Shown: in pieces, positions 17,584-26,977 of the stretch
How positions within the stretch are numbered: position 1 is the first letter of the stretch
Layout: each line of letters begins with the position of its first letter
NCBI GenBank assembly: GCA_944319915.1
Contig: CALUEY010000004.1
Coordinates: forward strand, 62,001 to 126,000
Origin: an uncultured Prevotella sp.
Lineage (GTDB): Bacteria > Bacteroidota > Bacteroidia > Bacteroidales > Bacteroidaceae
Reading direction: 5' to 3'
DNA: 64,000 nucleotides
The notes under the pieces: model-generated
Seen by the model: only the letters and a program-made list of their open reading frames with translations
Database searches by the model: none
What the model was told of the DNA's origin: nothing
Made by a program: the position numbers and the translations under genes

Positions 17584-18217
17584 GGGCCTCAATCATCGGG
17601 AAAACAGTACTTTAGCATCAAAATAACCCCTCTGAGAATCGCGTATTCCAAACTTTTCGCCCGTCGGTTCGCAATTCTTCAAAATCAGCGAAAATCGGTT
17701 TCGCAGAGCCTCTTCAATTTAGTGTTTGCTTATTTTAATGTTTACTGTTGTTGATTCTGATTTGTATAGCAAGACAAGATTTCGTGATTTGTAAATCAAT
17801 AGATACACAAACAACGTTTCAAACCTTGAAATTTACAGTACAAAACTATAAATTTCGTAATCCGAATATTTGTGTTTCACATTCTCAAACTATATATATT
17901 CAACACGCAAATCTACGCTATAACACTATAATATTCAGTCTTTTATCCATTATCATTAATCCTTTTTGCGTGGTAAATACGGCTTTTGGTCATCTAAATC
18001 GCTTGTAAACGGCTGTTGGTATGCATTATTCGTGTAAGCACCTAAGTGATAGCCAGTTTGTTAGGAAATAGCGTTTAATCTTTAATTATAGCGTGTTTAG
18101 TATTCTAAACTTTACATTTGTCGTTGTAAAGCAATAACGAAAGGCTGTTTGTTGTTTATGTTTTGATATTTGAAACAATAAAGTCAAACTTTTAAAACCG
18201 AAATTATTGTTTAGAAA
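17584..18217. other. A/T-rich intergenic region
   Basis: About 630 bp between the holA terminator and the XRE regulator promoter is strikingly A/T rich compared with its surroundings. It contains only chance-like short frames (for example 17748-18008 on the plus strand, no family resemblance). No RNA gene or repeat is evident. The composition could reflect acquired DNA or an H-NS-like silenced upstream region, but neither can be shown. Confidence 0.4.
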
Positions 18218-18249
18218 TTTGCACAGTCCGATATTTTGCTTTACCTTTG
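18218..18249 (+). promoter_or_regulatory. Promoter of the XRE regulator
   Basis: TTTG at 18218-18221, 20 bp, then TACCTTTG at 18242-18249. This matches the Bacteroidota consensus closely. The start codon is 53 bp downstream. Confidence 0.7.
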
Positions 18250-18301
18250 TAAACGCATTGAAATTGGGCTTGCCAAGCCCTGCTAACAGCTATTTTGCAG
18301 T

Positions 18302-18793
18302 ATGAAAGATAGGATAAGACAGATTATGGAGGCTAAACACATGACCCAGCAAGTGTTTGCCCAGTTCATCGATATGTCGCCGGCATCGCTGAGCAGCATC
18401 TTCAACGGACGCACCAAACCTACCCTCAACATCGTTGAAGCCATCAAAAGGAAAATTCCTGACATCAATACCAACTGGCTGCTCTTTGGTGTTGGCGATA
18501 TGTATGAGCATGCCCCGGGCGGAGATGCCGCAGATGAAGGCACGGCGCAAGGTGCTGCCGTGGAACAGACCCTCGACTTCGGAGCAGATGATTTCTCCAC
18601 CCCCGCCCCTCAGTCTGGTGGTGCTCAGAGTGCCAGTCATGCTGGCCATGGTTTTAATGGTGTACGGAATACACGTCCGGAGGTAATCCGCGAGGAGATA
18701 AAATATATTGACAAACCACAGCGAAAGGTGGTTGAGATAAGGGTGTATTATGATGATTTGACTTACGAGACGTTTGTTCCGGCAAAGAAGTGA
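18302..18793 (+). CDS. XRE-type helix-turn-helix regulator
   Basis: A 163-residue protein. Residues of about 1-65 form an HTH of the Cro/C1 type ('MTQQVFAQFIDMSPASLSSIF', 'NGRTKPTLNIVEAIKRKIPDIN'). A long low-complexity linker rich in Ala, Gly and Gln follows, and a short C-terminal beta/alpha segment ('RKVVEIRVYYDDLTYETFVPAKK') ends the protein. The HTH and the 'INTNWLLFGVGDMY' segment are typical of a Bacteroidales regulator family of unknown target. It is monocistronic. The following 600 bp is repeat-filled. Confidence 0.85.
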   Translation: MKDRIRQIMEAKHMTQQVFAQFIDMSPASLSSIFNGRTKPTLNIVEAIKRKIPDINTNWLLFGVGDMYEHAPGGDAADEGTAQGAAVEQTLDFGADDFSTPAPQSGGAQSASHAGHGFNGVRNTRPEVIREEIKYIDKPQRKVVEIRVYYDDLTYETFVPAKK

Positions 18794-18807
18794 TGGCCCG
18801 GTGGTGG

Positions 18808-19040
18808 CTAAGCGCTTGGTCGTGGCATTAGGGTTGGTACTCTTTGGTCGATTTTGAGAAAGGTTGTGGCGTTAGTGTTGGTAGTGTTTGGCTGGTTTTG
18901 AGAAAGGTTGTGATGTTAGTGTTGGTAGTGTTTGGCAGGTTTTGAGAAAGATCGTGGCGTTAGTGTTGGTAGTATTTGGCAGGTTTTGATGGAGGCCGTG
19001 GCGTTATGGTAAGAGGGGTTTGGCAGGTTCTGTGGGTGGT
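18808..19040 (+). repeat. 44-bp tandem repeat, about five copies
   Basis: The phrase GGTTTTGAGAAAGGTTGTGG recurs with the TTTT at 18852, 18896, 18940 and 18984 and a decayed copy at 19028, giving an exact 44-bp period. A weaker copy precedes 18852. Units contain GTTAGTGTTGGTAGTGTTTGGC. The array sits between the XRE gene stop and the promoter at 19076, so it forms the upstream flank of the pyrK promoter. Confidence 0.8.
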
Positions 19041-19075
19041 TGTGGGGATGCTGTGGAATTTTCGTTGTAGTTGGT

Positions 19076-19105
19076 TTTGTATATCCCTAAAATGTAGTAC
19101 CTTTG
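19076..19105 (+). promoter_or_regulatory. Promoter likely serving pyrK-pyrD
   Basis: TTTG at 19076-19079, 18 bp, then TACCTTTG at 19098-19105. Predicted transcription start is around 19112, where a 22-bp tandem array begins. pyrK starts 280 bp further on, giving a long leader. Confidence 0.6.
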
Positions 19106-19110
19106 CATTT

Positions 19111-19240
19111 GTAAAGCCGTATGCGATTGCCGGTAAAGCCGTATGCGATTGCCGGTAAAGCCGTATGCGGTTACAGTTAAAGCCGAGTGTGGCAGCCGGT
19201 CAATCCGGGTGTGGCTGTTGGCTAAGGCCTTTGTGGCTGT
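19111..19240 (+). repeat. 22-bp tandem repeat in the pyrK leader
   Basis: GTAAAGCCGTATGCGATTGCCG is the unit (split: GTAAAGCCGTATGCG + ATTGCCG). Copies start at 19111, 19133 and 19155, and increasingly degenerate copies continue to about 19240 with the same 22-bp phase. It would lie at the 5' end of the transcript. Confidence 0.75.
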
Positions 19241-19391
19241 GGCCGATGCGGGCCATGTTTTGCAGTTAGCGTGAATGGTGGGGCCTATTAATTGCCCGGC
19301 GGCAGTTTTCAGTAGAGGATGTGCGGGCGGGCAAGCCCCTTTAAGTATAATTACGGCGGAGGATTAATAGTTTCCGCCATCAAATAGGGAC

Positions 19392-20168
19392 ATGAAGAAA
19401 TACGTTCTTGACCTTACGGTGAGCGGCGTAGACAGGATTAATGAGAAGTATGCGCTGATAAGGCTCACCTACGAGGCTCCGCTGCCCGAGATGATGCCCG
19501 GGCAGTTTGTTGAGGTGCGCGTTGGCGGTTCGCCCACTACGTTCCTGCGCCGCCCCATTTCAATCAACTTTGTCGACCGCGAGCGCAATGAGTTGTGGCT
19601 GCTCGTGGCCGCCGTAGGCGACGGCACGCGCGCCCTGGTGTCGCTTGTCGCGGGCGACAGGCTCAACTGCCTGCTGCCCTTGGGCAACGGGTTCACCATG
19701 CCTGCCGGGCCGTCGGAGCGCGTGCTGCTCGTGGGCGGTGGCGTAGGCGTTGCGCCGCTGCTCTATATGGGTGCGGAGATGCGCCGCCGCGGCTGCGAGC
19801 CAACGTTCCTGCTGGGCGCCCGCAGGGCAGCCGACCTGCTGCAGGTGGAGCTGTTCAGGAAGTACGGCCGTGTGTTCATAACCACCGAGGACGCCTCGGA
19901 GGGCGAGCGCGGCTTCGTCACCAACCACTCCATCCTCGCCTCCGAGCGCTTCGACCGCATACAGACCTGCGGCCCCAAGCCCATGATGGTGGCCGTGGCC
20001 CGGTATGCCGCCAAGGAGGGGATAGACTGCGAAGCCTCGCTTGAGAACATGATGGCGTGCGGCCTTGGGGCCTGTCTCTGCTGCGTGGAGAAGACCACCG
20101 AGGGCAATTTGTGTGTGTGCAAGGAAGGTCCGGTGTTTAATATTAAGAAACTGTTATGGCAACTCTGA
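19392..20168 (+). CDS. pyrK: Dihydroorotate dehydrogenase B electron-transfer subunit
   Basis: A 258-residue iron-sulfur flavoprotein that passes electrons from the PyrD FMN to NAD+ in pyrimidine synthesis. FAD-binding '[12 protein letters not shown]', the NAD domain '[17 protein letters not shown]' and the C-terminal [2Fe-2S] cysteine cluster '[21 protein letters not shown]' (broken here as CGLGACLCC and the downstream CVC) are all present. It overlaps pyrD by 13 bp, so the two are translationally coupled. Confidence 0.95.
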   Translation: MKKYVLDLTVSGVDRINEKYALIRLTYEAPLPEMMPGQFVEVRVGGSPTTFLRRPISINFVDRERNELWLLVAAVGDGTRALVSLVAGDRLNCLLPLGNGFTMPAGPSERVLLVGGGVGVAPLLYMGAEMRRRGCEPTFLLGARRAADLLQVELFRKYGRVFITTEDASEGERGFVTNHSILASERFDRIQTCGPKPMMVAVARYAAKEGIDCEASLENMMACGLGACLCCVEKTTEGNLCVCKEGPVFNIKKLLWQL

Positions 20169-21067
20169 ATGTAAAGATAAATGACATTGAACTGAAGAAC
20201 CCCGTGATGACCGCTTCAGGCACGTTCGGCTACGGCATCGAGTTTGCCGACCTCGTGCCGTTGGATGGCCTTGGGGGCATCATCGTCAAGGGCACCACGC
20301 TGCGCCCCCGCGAGGGCAACGACTACCCCCGCATGGCCGAAACGGCCTTGGGCATGCTCAACTGCGTGGGCCTGCAGAACAAGGGCGTGGATTATTTCTG
20401 CGAGCACATCTACCCGCAGATAAAGGACATAGACACCAACATGATTGTAAACGTGAGCGGCTCGTCGCCCGACGACTACGCCGAGTGCGCCGCGCGGATT
20501 GACGCCTTGGAGCGCATACCGGCCATAGAGCTAAACATCTCATGCCCCAACGTAAAGGATGGCGGCATGGCCTTCGGCGTAACCTGCGCCGGGGCGGCCA
20601 GTGTGGTCAAGGCTGTGCGCCGCCGCTACCACAAGACGCTCATCGTGAAGCTCTCGCCCAACGTCACCGACATAGCCGAGATTGCCCGCGCCTGCGAGGC
20701 CGAGGGGGCCGACAGCGTGTCGCTCATCAACACCCTGATGGGCATGGCCATCGACATTGAGCGGCGCCGCCCGCGCCTCAGCATAGGCACCGGCGGCCTT
20801 AGCGGCCCTGCCGTAAAGCCCGTGGCCCTGCGCATGGTGTGGCAGGTGGCCCGCGCGGTAAGCATTCCCGTCATCGGCCTGGGTGGCATCATGACAGCCG
20901 AGGACGCCATCGAGTTCCTCATGGCCGGGGCCACGGCCATCGAGATAGGCACGGCCAACTTCATCGACCCCACTGTTACCATCCGCGTGCGCGACGGGAT
21001 AAGCAGCTGGCTCGATGCCCACGGCTGCCGCTCGGTGACGGAAATCATCGGCGCGCTTGATGCATGA
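20156..21067 (+). CDS. pyrD: Dihydroorotate dehydrogenase, class 1B catalytic subunit
   Basis: A 303-residue FMN enzyme that oxidises dihydroorotate to orotate. Class 1 features are the N-terminal '[13 protein letters not shown]', '[10 protein letters not shown]', '[13 protein letters not shown]' and the catalytic Cys segment '[16 protein letters not shown]'. '[14 protein letters not shown]' and '[19 protein letters not shown]' bind FMN. The Cys base and the adjacent pyrK gene identify type 1B. Confidence 0.95.
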   Translation: MATLNVKINDIELKNPVMTASGTFGYGIEFADLVPLDGLGGIIVKGTTLRPREGNDYPRMAETALGMLNCVGLQNKGVDYFCEHIYPQIKDIDTNMIVNVSGSSPDDYAECAARIDALERIPAIELNISCPNVKDGGMAFGVTCAGAASVVKAVRRRYHKTLIVKLSPNVTDIAEIARACEAEGADSVSLINTLMGMAIDIERRRPRLSIGTGGLSGPAVKPVALRMVWQVARAVSIPVIGLGGIMTAEDAIEFLMAGATAIEIGTANFIDPTVTIRVRDGISSWLDAHGCRSVTEIIGALDA

Positions 21068-21140
21068 CGCACCGCTTTTTGTAAAACAACATTACCATCC
21101 TGCCGCTGTGGCGCAACCGTCTGTGCCTCAGTGGCTTGCG

Positions 21141-21225
21141 AAACGGCCCGTTTGGTGTTCCCAAACGGGCCGTTTCATGCCCCCAAACGGGCCGTTTTAG
21201 GCGGCAAAACAGCCCGTTTTGCAAT
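21141..21225 (+). repeat. 22-bp repeat array C (AAACGGCCYGTTT family)
   Basis: Four units with AAAC at 21141, 21163, 21185 and 21207, exactly 22 bp apart. The first pair forms a perfect 15-bp inverted repeat (AAACGGCCCGTTTGG) around a 5-nt loop (21156-21160), the same geometry as array A. It lies between pyrD and the pectate lyase gene. Confidence 0.75.
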
Positions 21226-21484
21226 CCAACATGGCGCAGGCGGCGCGCCAATACGCTTTTTGTCAATGAAAATTACCGTGCCTGCGGCTTTCCGGCATGG
21301 CCTGCGCCGCCTGCCCCTCGGCGGCAGGGTGGCTGTTTGGCTATACATTAATATATTACAATATTGCATCGCGACTGCTTCATTTTATGACAAATTCCAT
21401 CGATTTTTGACGCCCGCAACTCTCGTGCCGCAGTTTTTACGTAATTTTGCGAAAGCTTTCTATTTACTTAAAACTATATTTCAA

Positions 21485-24400
21485 ATGACCAAAAAGACTA
21501 CTTCATTGCTACTGGGTCTGTTGCTCACGGGTGGCGGCCTCAGTGCAACGGCGCAGCAGTTGGCGTTCCCCGGGGCGCAAGGCTTCGGCCGCTTCGCCAC
21601 CGGAGGGCGCGGTGGCGAGGTGTACCACGTAACCAACCTCAACGACAGTGGCACCGGTTCGCTCCGCGATGCCATAAGCAAGCCCAACCGAATCATCGTC
21701 TTCGACGTTTCGGGAGTGATCAACATCTCCAGCCGACTGGTGTTCAAGAACAACCTCACCATTGCCGGGCAGACCGCCCCGGGCGAGGGAATCACCGTCT
21801 ACGGCAACGGAGTCTCCTTCTCGGGGGCCAGCAACATCATCGTGCGCCACATGCGCTTCCGCATGGGCAAGCAGGGCGACAGCGGCAAAGACTGCGCCGG
21901 CATCGCCAACGGAACGGACATGATCTTCGACCACTGCTCCTTCTCGTGGGGCCTTGACGAGACGTTCTCCATCAACCCCGACGGCAAAGGGACTGCCCCG
22001 CAGAACATAACCATCTCCAACACAATCATGGGCCAGGGCCTGCTCCAGCATTCGGCAGGCGGCCTCATGCAGGCAGACAACATAACGCTCTACCGCAACC
22101 TATACTGCGACAACTCCACCCGCAACAACAAGGTGAAGGGAATGCAGCAGTATGTGAACAACATCGTGTACAACTGGCAGAACGGATGCTACCTCATGGG
22201 TGGCGACTCACAGGGCCAGTCGTACGTCAACGTTACCAACAACCTCTTCATCAATGGCCCCTCGGGCGGCGGCAACGCCATCACCAGCGGCAATGCCGAC
22301 TTCCACATCTATGCCACCGACAACTGGCAGGACCGCAACCGCAACGGCGTGCTCGACCCCTACGAGATTCCGCGTGACGAATACACCGGCGGCCCGACGT
22401 TCGAGGAGGAGCCTTTTGCCTACCCCGAGCTTGAAACATGGAAGGCCAGCGAGCTTGTAGACAAGCTCCTGCCCACCGTGGGAGCCACGCTGCCCTACCG
22501 CGACCGCGTTGACTTCTACATGGTGCACCAGGTGATGTCGTTCGGCACCGTGGGCGCCATACTCTCCACCGAGGAGCAGCTGCCCTACGGAGTTCCGTCG
22601 TCGTGGACGCTGAAGAGCTTCGAGAAGCCCGCCGACAGCGACAACGACGGCATGCCCGACGCATGGGAAGAGGCAAACGGCACCGACCCGCAGAAGGACG
22701 ACGCCATGACCATAGCCGCCAACGGCTATGCCAACATTGAGAACTACATCAACAGCCTGACCACCGAAAACCGCCCCTTCTTCCTCCGCGAGCCTATGCT
22801 CGTAGAGGCAGCCTCCACCGATGTGACCAGCATCACCATCGGATGGGGTGACTACACCGAGGGCGAGGATGGCTTCATCGTTGAGCAGCAGGACGGCGAG
22901 GCATGGAAAGAGGTGGCCCGCACCGAGGCCGATGCACAGCAGTGCGTTGTAAGCGGGCTTACGGCCGGCTCTGCCTACACCTTCCGCGTGTGCGCCTTCA
23001 AGGGCGAGGAGAAGTCTGACTACGTTACGCTTGAGGCCAAGACAAAGCCCGAGTCAGTGGAGATGGTTGACTGCGAGACGTTCGTTGGCGACGAGAACAA
23101 CTGGCTCATAGCCCCCGAGCAGGACGAGGTGATAACCCTCGACGAGTCTGTTGAGAAGCAGGCCGTGGTAGTTCGCACCGAAGCCGACGTAACCATCACC
23201 GGACAAGGCTCGCTCGACGGCGCAGCGTCGCTCAACAAGACGCGCTCCGGCAAGCTCACCGTTGAGACGCTCAACGGCTACACCGGCCAGACCGTGCTCC
23301 ACGATGGCGAGTTTGCTTTCAACACCCTCAAGGACGGAGGCGAGAAGAGTGCCATAGGCGCATCGTTCGAGTATGCCCAGAACTGGATATGGGACGGAGG
23401 CGCATGGGATTACACCGGCCCATCCACCAGCACCAACCGCAGCGCCACGATGTACAAGGACACCGAGTTCCGCGTGGCCAAAGGCTCCACGGTTGCCATG
23501 TCGGGCGGCATCGAGGGCGAGGCAAACCTCATCCTCGGAGGCGGTGGAACGGTTGAACCGGCATCGCAGAAATTCTTCATGTACGACGGAAACACCATCC
23601 TCAAGGACAGCGTTACGCTCAACCTCACCTACATGAAGCAGCTTGCCGATAAGCAAGTGTTCCTCGACGAGGCCGACGCCGCGCAGAAGCTCGTGCTTGC
23701 CGGTGGAAACTTCAAGTTAGAGAATGACAAAGATCTGAAAATTGCCATTAGGTTCCCCATCGAGGTTCAGGACGGCACATACTCCACTTTCTCCATCAAT
23801 AAGCTGACAAGCATCAAGAGCGACGTGACCGGCACCGGCACGCTCGAGTACCGCATACCTTACGTGCGTGAGTACCTGGAGGGCGACTGGACCAAGTTCT
23901 ACGGCACGCTCGTGGCCAACGGAATTGGCACTGAGAAAGACGGCAGCCAGCTGATGTTCCAAAAGGGCTTCAAAGGAATGCCCAACACGAGGGTTTACCT
24001 CAAGGGCAACACCCGCGTGGTTTGCTGGAACACCAACGATGAGCAGTACCTCGGAGGCCTCAGCGGCGACAAAGGCACTTACCTGAGCGCATCGTCGAAG
24101 AATACCGAAGGTGCCAAGATGATATGGCACGTGGGCGGCGCCAACTTCGACGAGGCCTTCAACGGCACCATCGACAACAAGACTTCGGCCAACAAGGATG
24201 CCAACACCTCAATCGTAAAGGAGGGTTCCGGCGCTTGGAGGCTTGGCGGCAACAACGTCTACAAAGGCACAACTACCGTGAAGGGCGGCTCGCTCATCGT
24301 CAATGGCAAGCACACCGGCGGCGGCAACTACACCGTTAACGACGGTGCCACGCTCGCCGGCGAAGGCTCCATTGCCAGCGCCGTCACGCTGAACGAGGGC

Positions 24401-25585
24401 GCAATAATCCAGGGCGGCGACACCGTGGTAGACCGCAACCTCGGCCTTACGCTCACCAAGGCACTCAAAGTGGGCAAGGGCGCAATAGTTAACGTGCAGG
24501 CAAATCGCGCCGAGAGCAACACCATCTATGCCGACGGGGCCATCACCCTGGGCGAGGGCGCCATACTGCAGGTGAACGGCGGCACCATCGACGAGGCCCC
24601 GTATGACAAGACTGAGTACCACGTGTTCACCTCTTCCGCACTCAACATCACCGGCACCTTTGCCGAGATACAGCCCGCAACGCCCGGCGAGGGCCAGGAG
24701 TGGGACACCACCGACCTCTACACCGAGGGCATCCTGCGCGTGGTTGGCGGCGAGACGAACCCCAACCCCGATGAGGGCGGCGAGGAGAACCCCGACGTGG
24801 AGGAGTACCGCAAGTGGGATTTCACGGCGTGGAGCACCACTACCCAGACCAACCTTGAGGCCGAGGCCAGCAAGTACGTGAGCGAGCCTTGGCCCGCAGC
24901 AGGCACCGAGACCGGATGGCGCCGCTACGAGAAAGACGGCGGAGCCACCGACAGCGAGCCTCTGCGCGCGCCCAACACCATCTACTGGTACGGCAGCAAG
25001 ATAACATCGCCCACCGAGCTTAAGGCCAACGGCGTGGCCATAGAGGAAACCAAGGGCCTGCTCTTCAACAACGTAACAGCACTCAACAACACCTTCGCCA
25101 TAGCCATCGACTATCCCGAGACGAGCATCGGCACCTATGCCGGCGGCTCATATCTCTGGCTCAACGGCTCCGACCTGCAGTTCACCATCCCGACAGTTCA
25201 GCCCGGGCAGAAGATTCTCATGGAGGTAGAGTCGCACAAGAACACCGAGGGCCGCGGTGTGAAGCTCAGTGTTGACGGCGAGGAGATAGGCAGCTGCGAG
25301 CCTAAGGGCAAGACTACATACGAGTGGACCGTGCCTATGAACCTCGGCTCAAAGCCCGTTGATGTGCTCGTCACTTCCACCAAGGGATGCCACATCTACC
25401 TCATCGAGGTGGGCAATGCCGACCTCGTCAGCACCGGCATAGCCAGCTTTGAGGCCGACGGCGGCCTGCTCAAGAGCAACGTCTACACCACCGGCGGCGT
25501 GCTCGTGCGCAAGGCAGGCCAGCCGCTCGACGGCCTCGACAAGGGCGTATACATCGTTGACGGCGAGAAAGTGGTGGTTAAGTAA
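21485..25585 (+). CDS. Secreted multidomain pectate lyase with fibronectin III, passenger-type repeats and C-terminal sorting module
   Basis: 1366 residues when started at the ATG at 21485 (MTKKTTSLLLGLLLTGGG), which begins a Sec signal ending near 'SATAQQ'. The frame is open further upstream, but that part is repeat array C and is not a signal. Residues of about 25-425 form a right-handed beta-helix pectate lyase ('AFPGAQGFGRFATGGRGGEVY', 'GTGSLRDAI', 'ITIAGQTAPGEGI'). Residues of about 440-520 are a fibronectin type III domain. Residues of about 530-1090 contain autotransporter-like beta-strand repeats ('GGSLIVNGKHTGGGNYTV'). A jelly-roll-like module and a C-terminal segment 'SNVYTTGGVLVRKAGQPL' to 'GVYIVDGEKVVVK' resembling type A type IX sorting domains follow. 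It would act on plant pectin at the cell surface. Confidence 0.88.
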   Translation: MTKKTTSLLLGLLLTGGGLSATAQQLAFPGAQGFGRFATGGRGGEVYHVTNLNDSGTGSLRDAISKPNRIIVFDVSGVINISSRLVFKNNLTIAGQTAPGEGITVYGNGVSFSGASNIIVRHMRFRMGKQGDSGKDCAGIANGTDMIFDHCSFSWGLDETFSINPDGKGTAPQNITISNTIMGQGLLQHSAGGLMQADNITLYRNLYCDNSTRNNKVKGMQQYVNNIVYNWQNGCYLMGGDSQGQSYVNVTNNLFINGPSGGGNAITSGNADFHIYATDNWQDRNRNGVLDPYEIPRDEYTGGPTFEEEPFAYPELETWKASELVDKLLPTVGATLPYRDRVDFYMVHQVMSFGTVGAILSTEEQLPYGVPSSWTLKSFEKPADSDNDGMPDAWEEANGTDPQKDDAMTIAANGYANIENYINSLTTENRPFFLREPMLVEAASTDVTSITIGWGDYTEGEDGFIVEQQDGEAWKEVARTEADAQQCVVSGLTAGSAYTFRVCAFKGEEKSDYVTLEAKTKPESVEMVDCETFVGDENNWLIAPEQDEVITLDESVEKQAVVVRTEADVTITGQGSLDGAASLNKTRSGKLTVETLNGYTGQTVLHDGEFAFNTLKDGGEKSAIGASFEYAQNWIWDGGAWDYTGPSTSTNRSATMYKDTEFRVAKGSTVAMSGGIEGEANLILGGGGTVEPASQKFFMYDGNTILKDSVTLNLTYMKQLADKQVFLDEADAAQKLVLAGGNFKLENDKDLKIAIRFPIEVQDGTYSTFSINKLTSIKSDVTGTGTLEYRIPYVREYLEGDWTKFYGTLVANGIGTEKDGSQLMFQKGFKGMPNTRVYLKGNTRVVCWNTNDEQYLGGLSGDKGTYLSASSKNTEGAKMIWHVGGANFDEAFNGTIDNKTSANKDANTSIVKEGSGAWRLGGNNVYKGTTTVKGGSLIVNGKHTGGGNYTVNDGATLAGEGSIASAVTLNEGAIIQGGDTVVDRNLGLTLTKALKVGKGAIVNVQANRAESNTIYADGAITLGEGAILQVNGGTIDEAPYDKTEYHVFTSSALNITGTFAEIQPATPGEGQEWDTTDLYTEGILRVVGGETNPNPDEGGEENPDVEEYRKWDFTAWSTTTQTNLEAEASKYVSEPWPAAGTETGWRRYEKDGGATDSEPLRAPNTIYWYGSKITSPTELKANGVAIEETKGLLFNNVTALNNTFAIAIDYPETSIGTYAGGSYLWLNGSDLQFTIPTVQPGQKILMEVESHKNTEGRGVKLSVDGEEIGSCEPKGKTTYEWTVPMNLGSKPVDVLVTSTKGCHIYLIEVGNADLVSTGIASFEADGGLLKSNVYTTGGVLVRKAGQPLDGLDKGVYIVDGEKVVVK

Positions 25586-25684
25586 CCGCTTCGCAGCATA
25601 ATGTTCCGCATGGCGGCAGCTGGTCTCGGGCCGGTTGCCGCCATGTTGTTTTTGCAGTGTCGCCGTTGTTGCAGAGGCTTTCTT

Positions 25685-25882
25685 TAACCCGAATCGGTCG
25701 TTATACTTCACCCATCTTCCGCACTGCTGCCGCCTGCTTGCTTCCCGCTTTTGTCGAATATGTAGCGGGCTACATCGAGAAAAGCGGGAAGCAAGCAGGC
25801 GGCAGCAGTGCGGAAGATGGGTGAAGAGCCAACAAAAGGTGTTATATGTGTGATTGGCGTTCTAACGGCCGATTCGGGTTTA
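25685..25882. mobile_element. Composite long-hairpin element H1
   Basis: Outer inverted repeats (25685-25705 and 25863-25882, of the form TAACCCGAATCGG.CGTTA) enclose a perfect 47-bp inner inverted repeat (25706-25752 with 25780-25826). Its 27-nt apex contains the palindrome GTAGCGGGCTAC (25762-25773). The inner part is bracketed by GTTATA at 25700-25705 and 25841-25846, as if inserted with a 6-bp target duplication. No coding frame is inside. A second element of the same plan is at 26978-27178. I do not recognise a named family. Confidence 0.6.
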
Positions 25883-25885
25883 GGT

Positions 25886-25931
25886 CAAAAAGAAGCCCGG
25901 CGGCAACGGGCAGATGCCGTTGCCGCCGGGC
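25886..25931 (-). terminator. Intrinsic terminator of the TPR gene
   Basis: GCCCGGCGGCAACGG (25895-25909) pairs perfectly with 25917-25931 across a 7-nt loop. On the minus strand it is followed by TTCTTTTTG. Confidence 0.8.
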
Positions 25932-25956
25932 AGAAGTGCCTTGCCGTTGTGCCGGC

Positions 25957-26835
25957 TTACACCCCGAAGGGGTTAAGGTTGCTGTAAGCCTGGCGCGTTT
26001 TCTGCTCTATGCCCTCGGCTGAGTAGTCGCCGCTCACGTTCTCCATGCCCTCGGGCTGCAGCTCCATGGCCCGCTGGGCATCCTCTTGCGCCCCTTTCAT
26101 GTCGCCCTTGTCGTATTTCACGGCGCCCCTCTCCTTGTATGCGTCGGCGCAGAAGGGGTTGGCGTCAATCACCTTTCCGTATGCCTCAATGGCCTTGTCG
26201 GCCTCGCCCTTGGCCCGCTCTATGCGCGCTTGGAGCAGCAGCACGTCCTCGTTGTCGGAGTGGTTGGCCAAGAGGTGGGCGCAGTCGTCGGCGGCTCCGG
26301 CGGTGTCGCCCATCTTCAGCAGCGTCTGCCCGCGCAGCAGGTAAGCCTCGGCCATGTCGGCCTGCAGGGCTATGGCCTTGGTGAGCATGGCTATAGCGTT
26401 CACCACGTCGTCCTGCCCTATGCAGGCCTGCGCGTAGAGGTAGTGGGCGCGGGCGTCGGTGTTGTCTATGAGCAGTGCTCGCTCGCAGGCCCCGGCCATG
26501 GCCGTGTAGTTCTCCATCATGTGGGCCACCTGCGCCGTGCGCAGCCATATCGCCATGTTGTCTGGCTCGGCCTCGGCCAGCCGTTGCAGTTGCTCGTAAG
26601 CCTCGGCCAGCTCGCCGGTGCGCACGAGAGCCTGCGAGAGGTAGTCGCGCACCTCCAGGTCTTCGCGCAGCTTCAGCGCTTCGTTAAAGCATTTCACGGC
26701 GTAAGCGTGCTGGCCGGTCTTGGCCGCCCTCACCCCGTCGTACTTGAACATGTCGAACCTGCGCGCCTCGTCGGCCTGCTGTTTCTGTTCGGGCGTCTCC
26801 TCGCTGCCCCCGAACAATGCCTTGAAAAAGTTCAT
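25957..26835 (-). CDS. TPR-repeat protein
   Basis: 292 residues from the ATG at 26835 (MNFFKALFGGSEETPEQKQQ). An in-frame ATG 33 bp upstream is less likely because its extension is polar and unlike a signal. Residues of about 25-270 are six to seven tetratricopeptide repeats ('AKTGQHAYAVKCFNEALKL', 'AEAYEQLQRLAEAEPDNMA', 'AEAYLLRGQTLLKMGDTAG', 'ADAYKERGAVKYDKGDMKG'). No signal peptide or membrane segment is seen, so it is probably a cytoplasmic scaffold. It stands alone, with a promoter-like TATTTTTG (26873-26866) and a strong terminator. Confidence 0.85.
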   Translation of the reverse strand: MNFFKALFGGSEETPEQKQQADEARRFDMFKYDGVRAAKTGQHAYAVKCFNEALKLREDLEVRDYLSQALVRTGELAEAYEQLQRLAEAEPDNMAIWLRTAQVAHMMENYTAMAGACERALLIDNTDARAHYLYAQACIGQDDVVNAIAMLTKAIALQADMAEAYLLRGQTLLKMGDTAGAADDCAHLLANHSDNEDVLLLQARIERAKGEADKAIEAYGKVIDANPFCADAYKERGAVKYDKGDMKGAQEDAQRAMELQPEGMENVSGDYSAEGIEQKTRQAYSNLNPFGV

Positions 26836-26977
26836 CCGCTTTATGTCTTTGTTTGTTCTTGGCGGCAAAAATACGTAATTATTTTGAAAAGGCCATGCCT
26901 GCGGCGCGCTTTTCGCCTATTTTGCGTATTTTTGCAGTGCGTGCCGCTGCGCCGGTGGGCGACAGGGTGCGCCGCAT

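Noticed and set aside
17748-18008. An 86-codon frame in the A/T-rich gap after holA
   Set aside because: No promoter, no family resemblance and composition expected from A/T-rich non-coding DNA.
21131-21484. Upstream extension of the pectate lyase frame to an earlier ATG
   Set aside because: The extra 118 codons are translated repeat array C and lack a signal peptide; the ATG at 21485 begins a clear one.
25706-25826. The long hairpin in H1 as a plain transcription terminator
   Set aside because: The arms are 47 bp, far longer than a terminator, there is no T-run, and a proper terminator for the neighbouring TPR gene is at 25886-25931.
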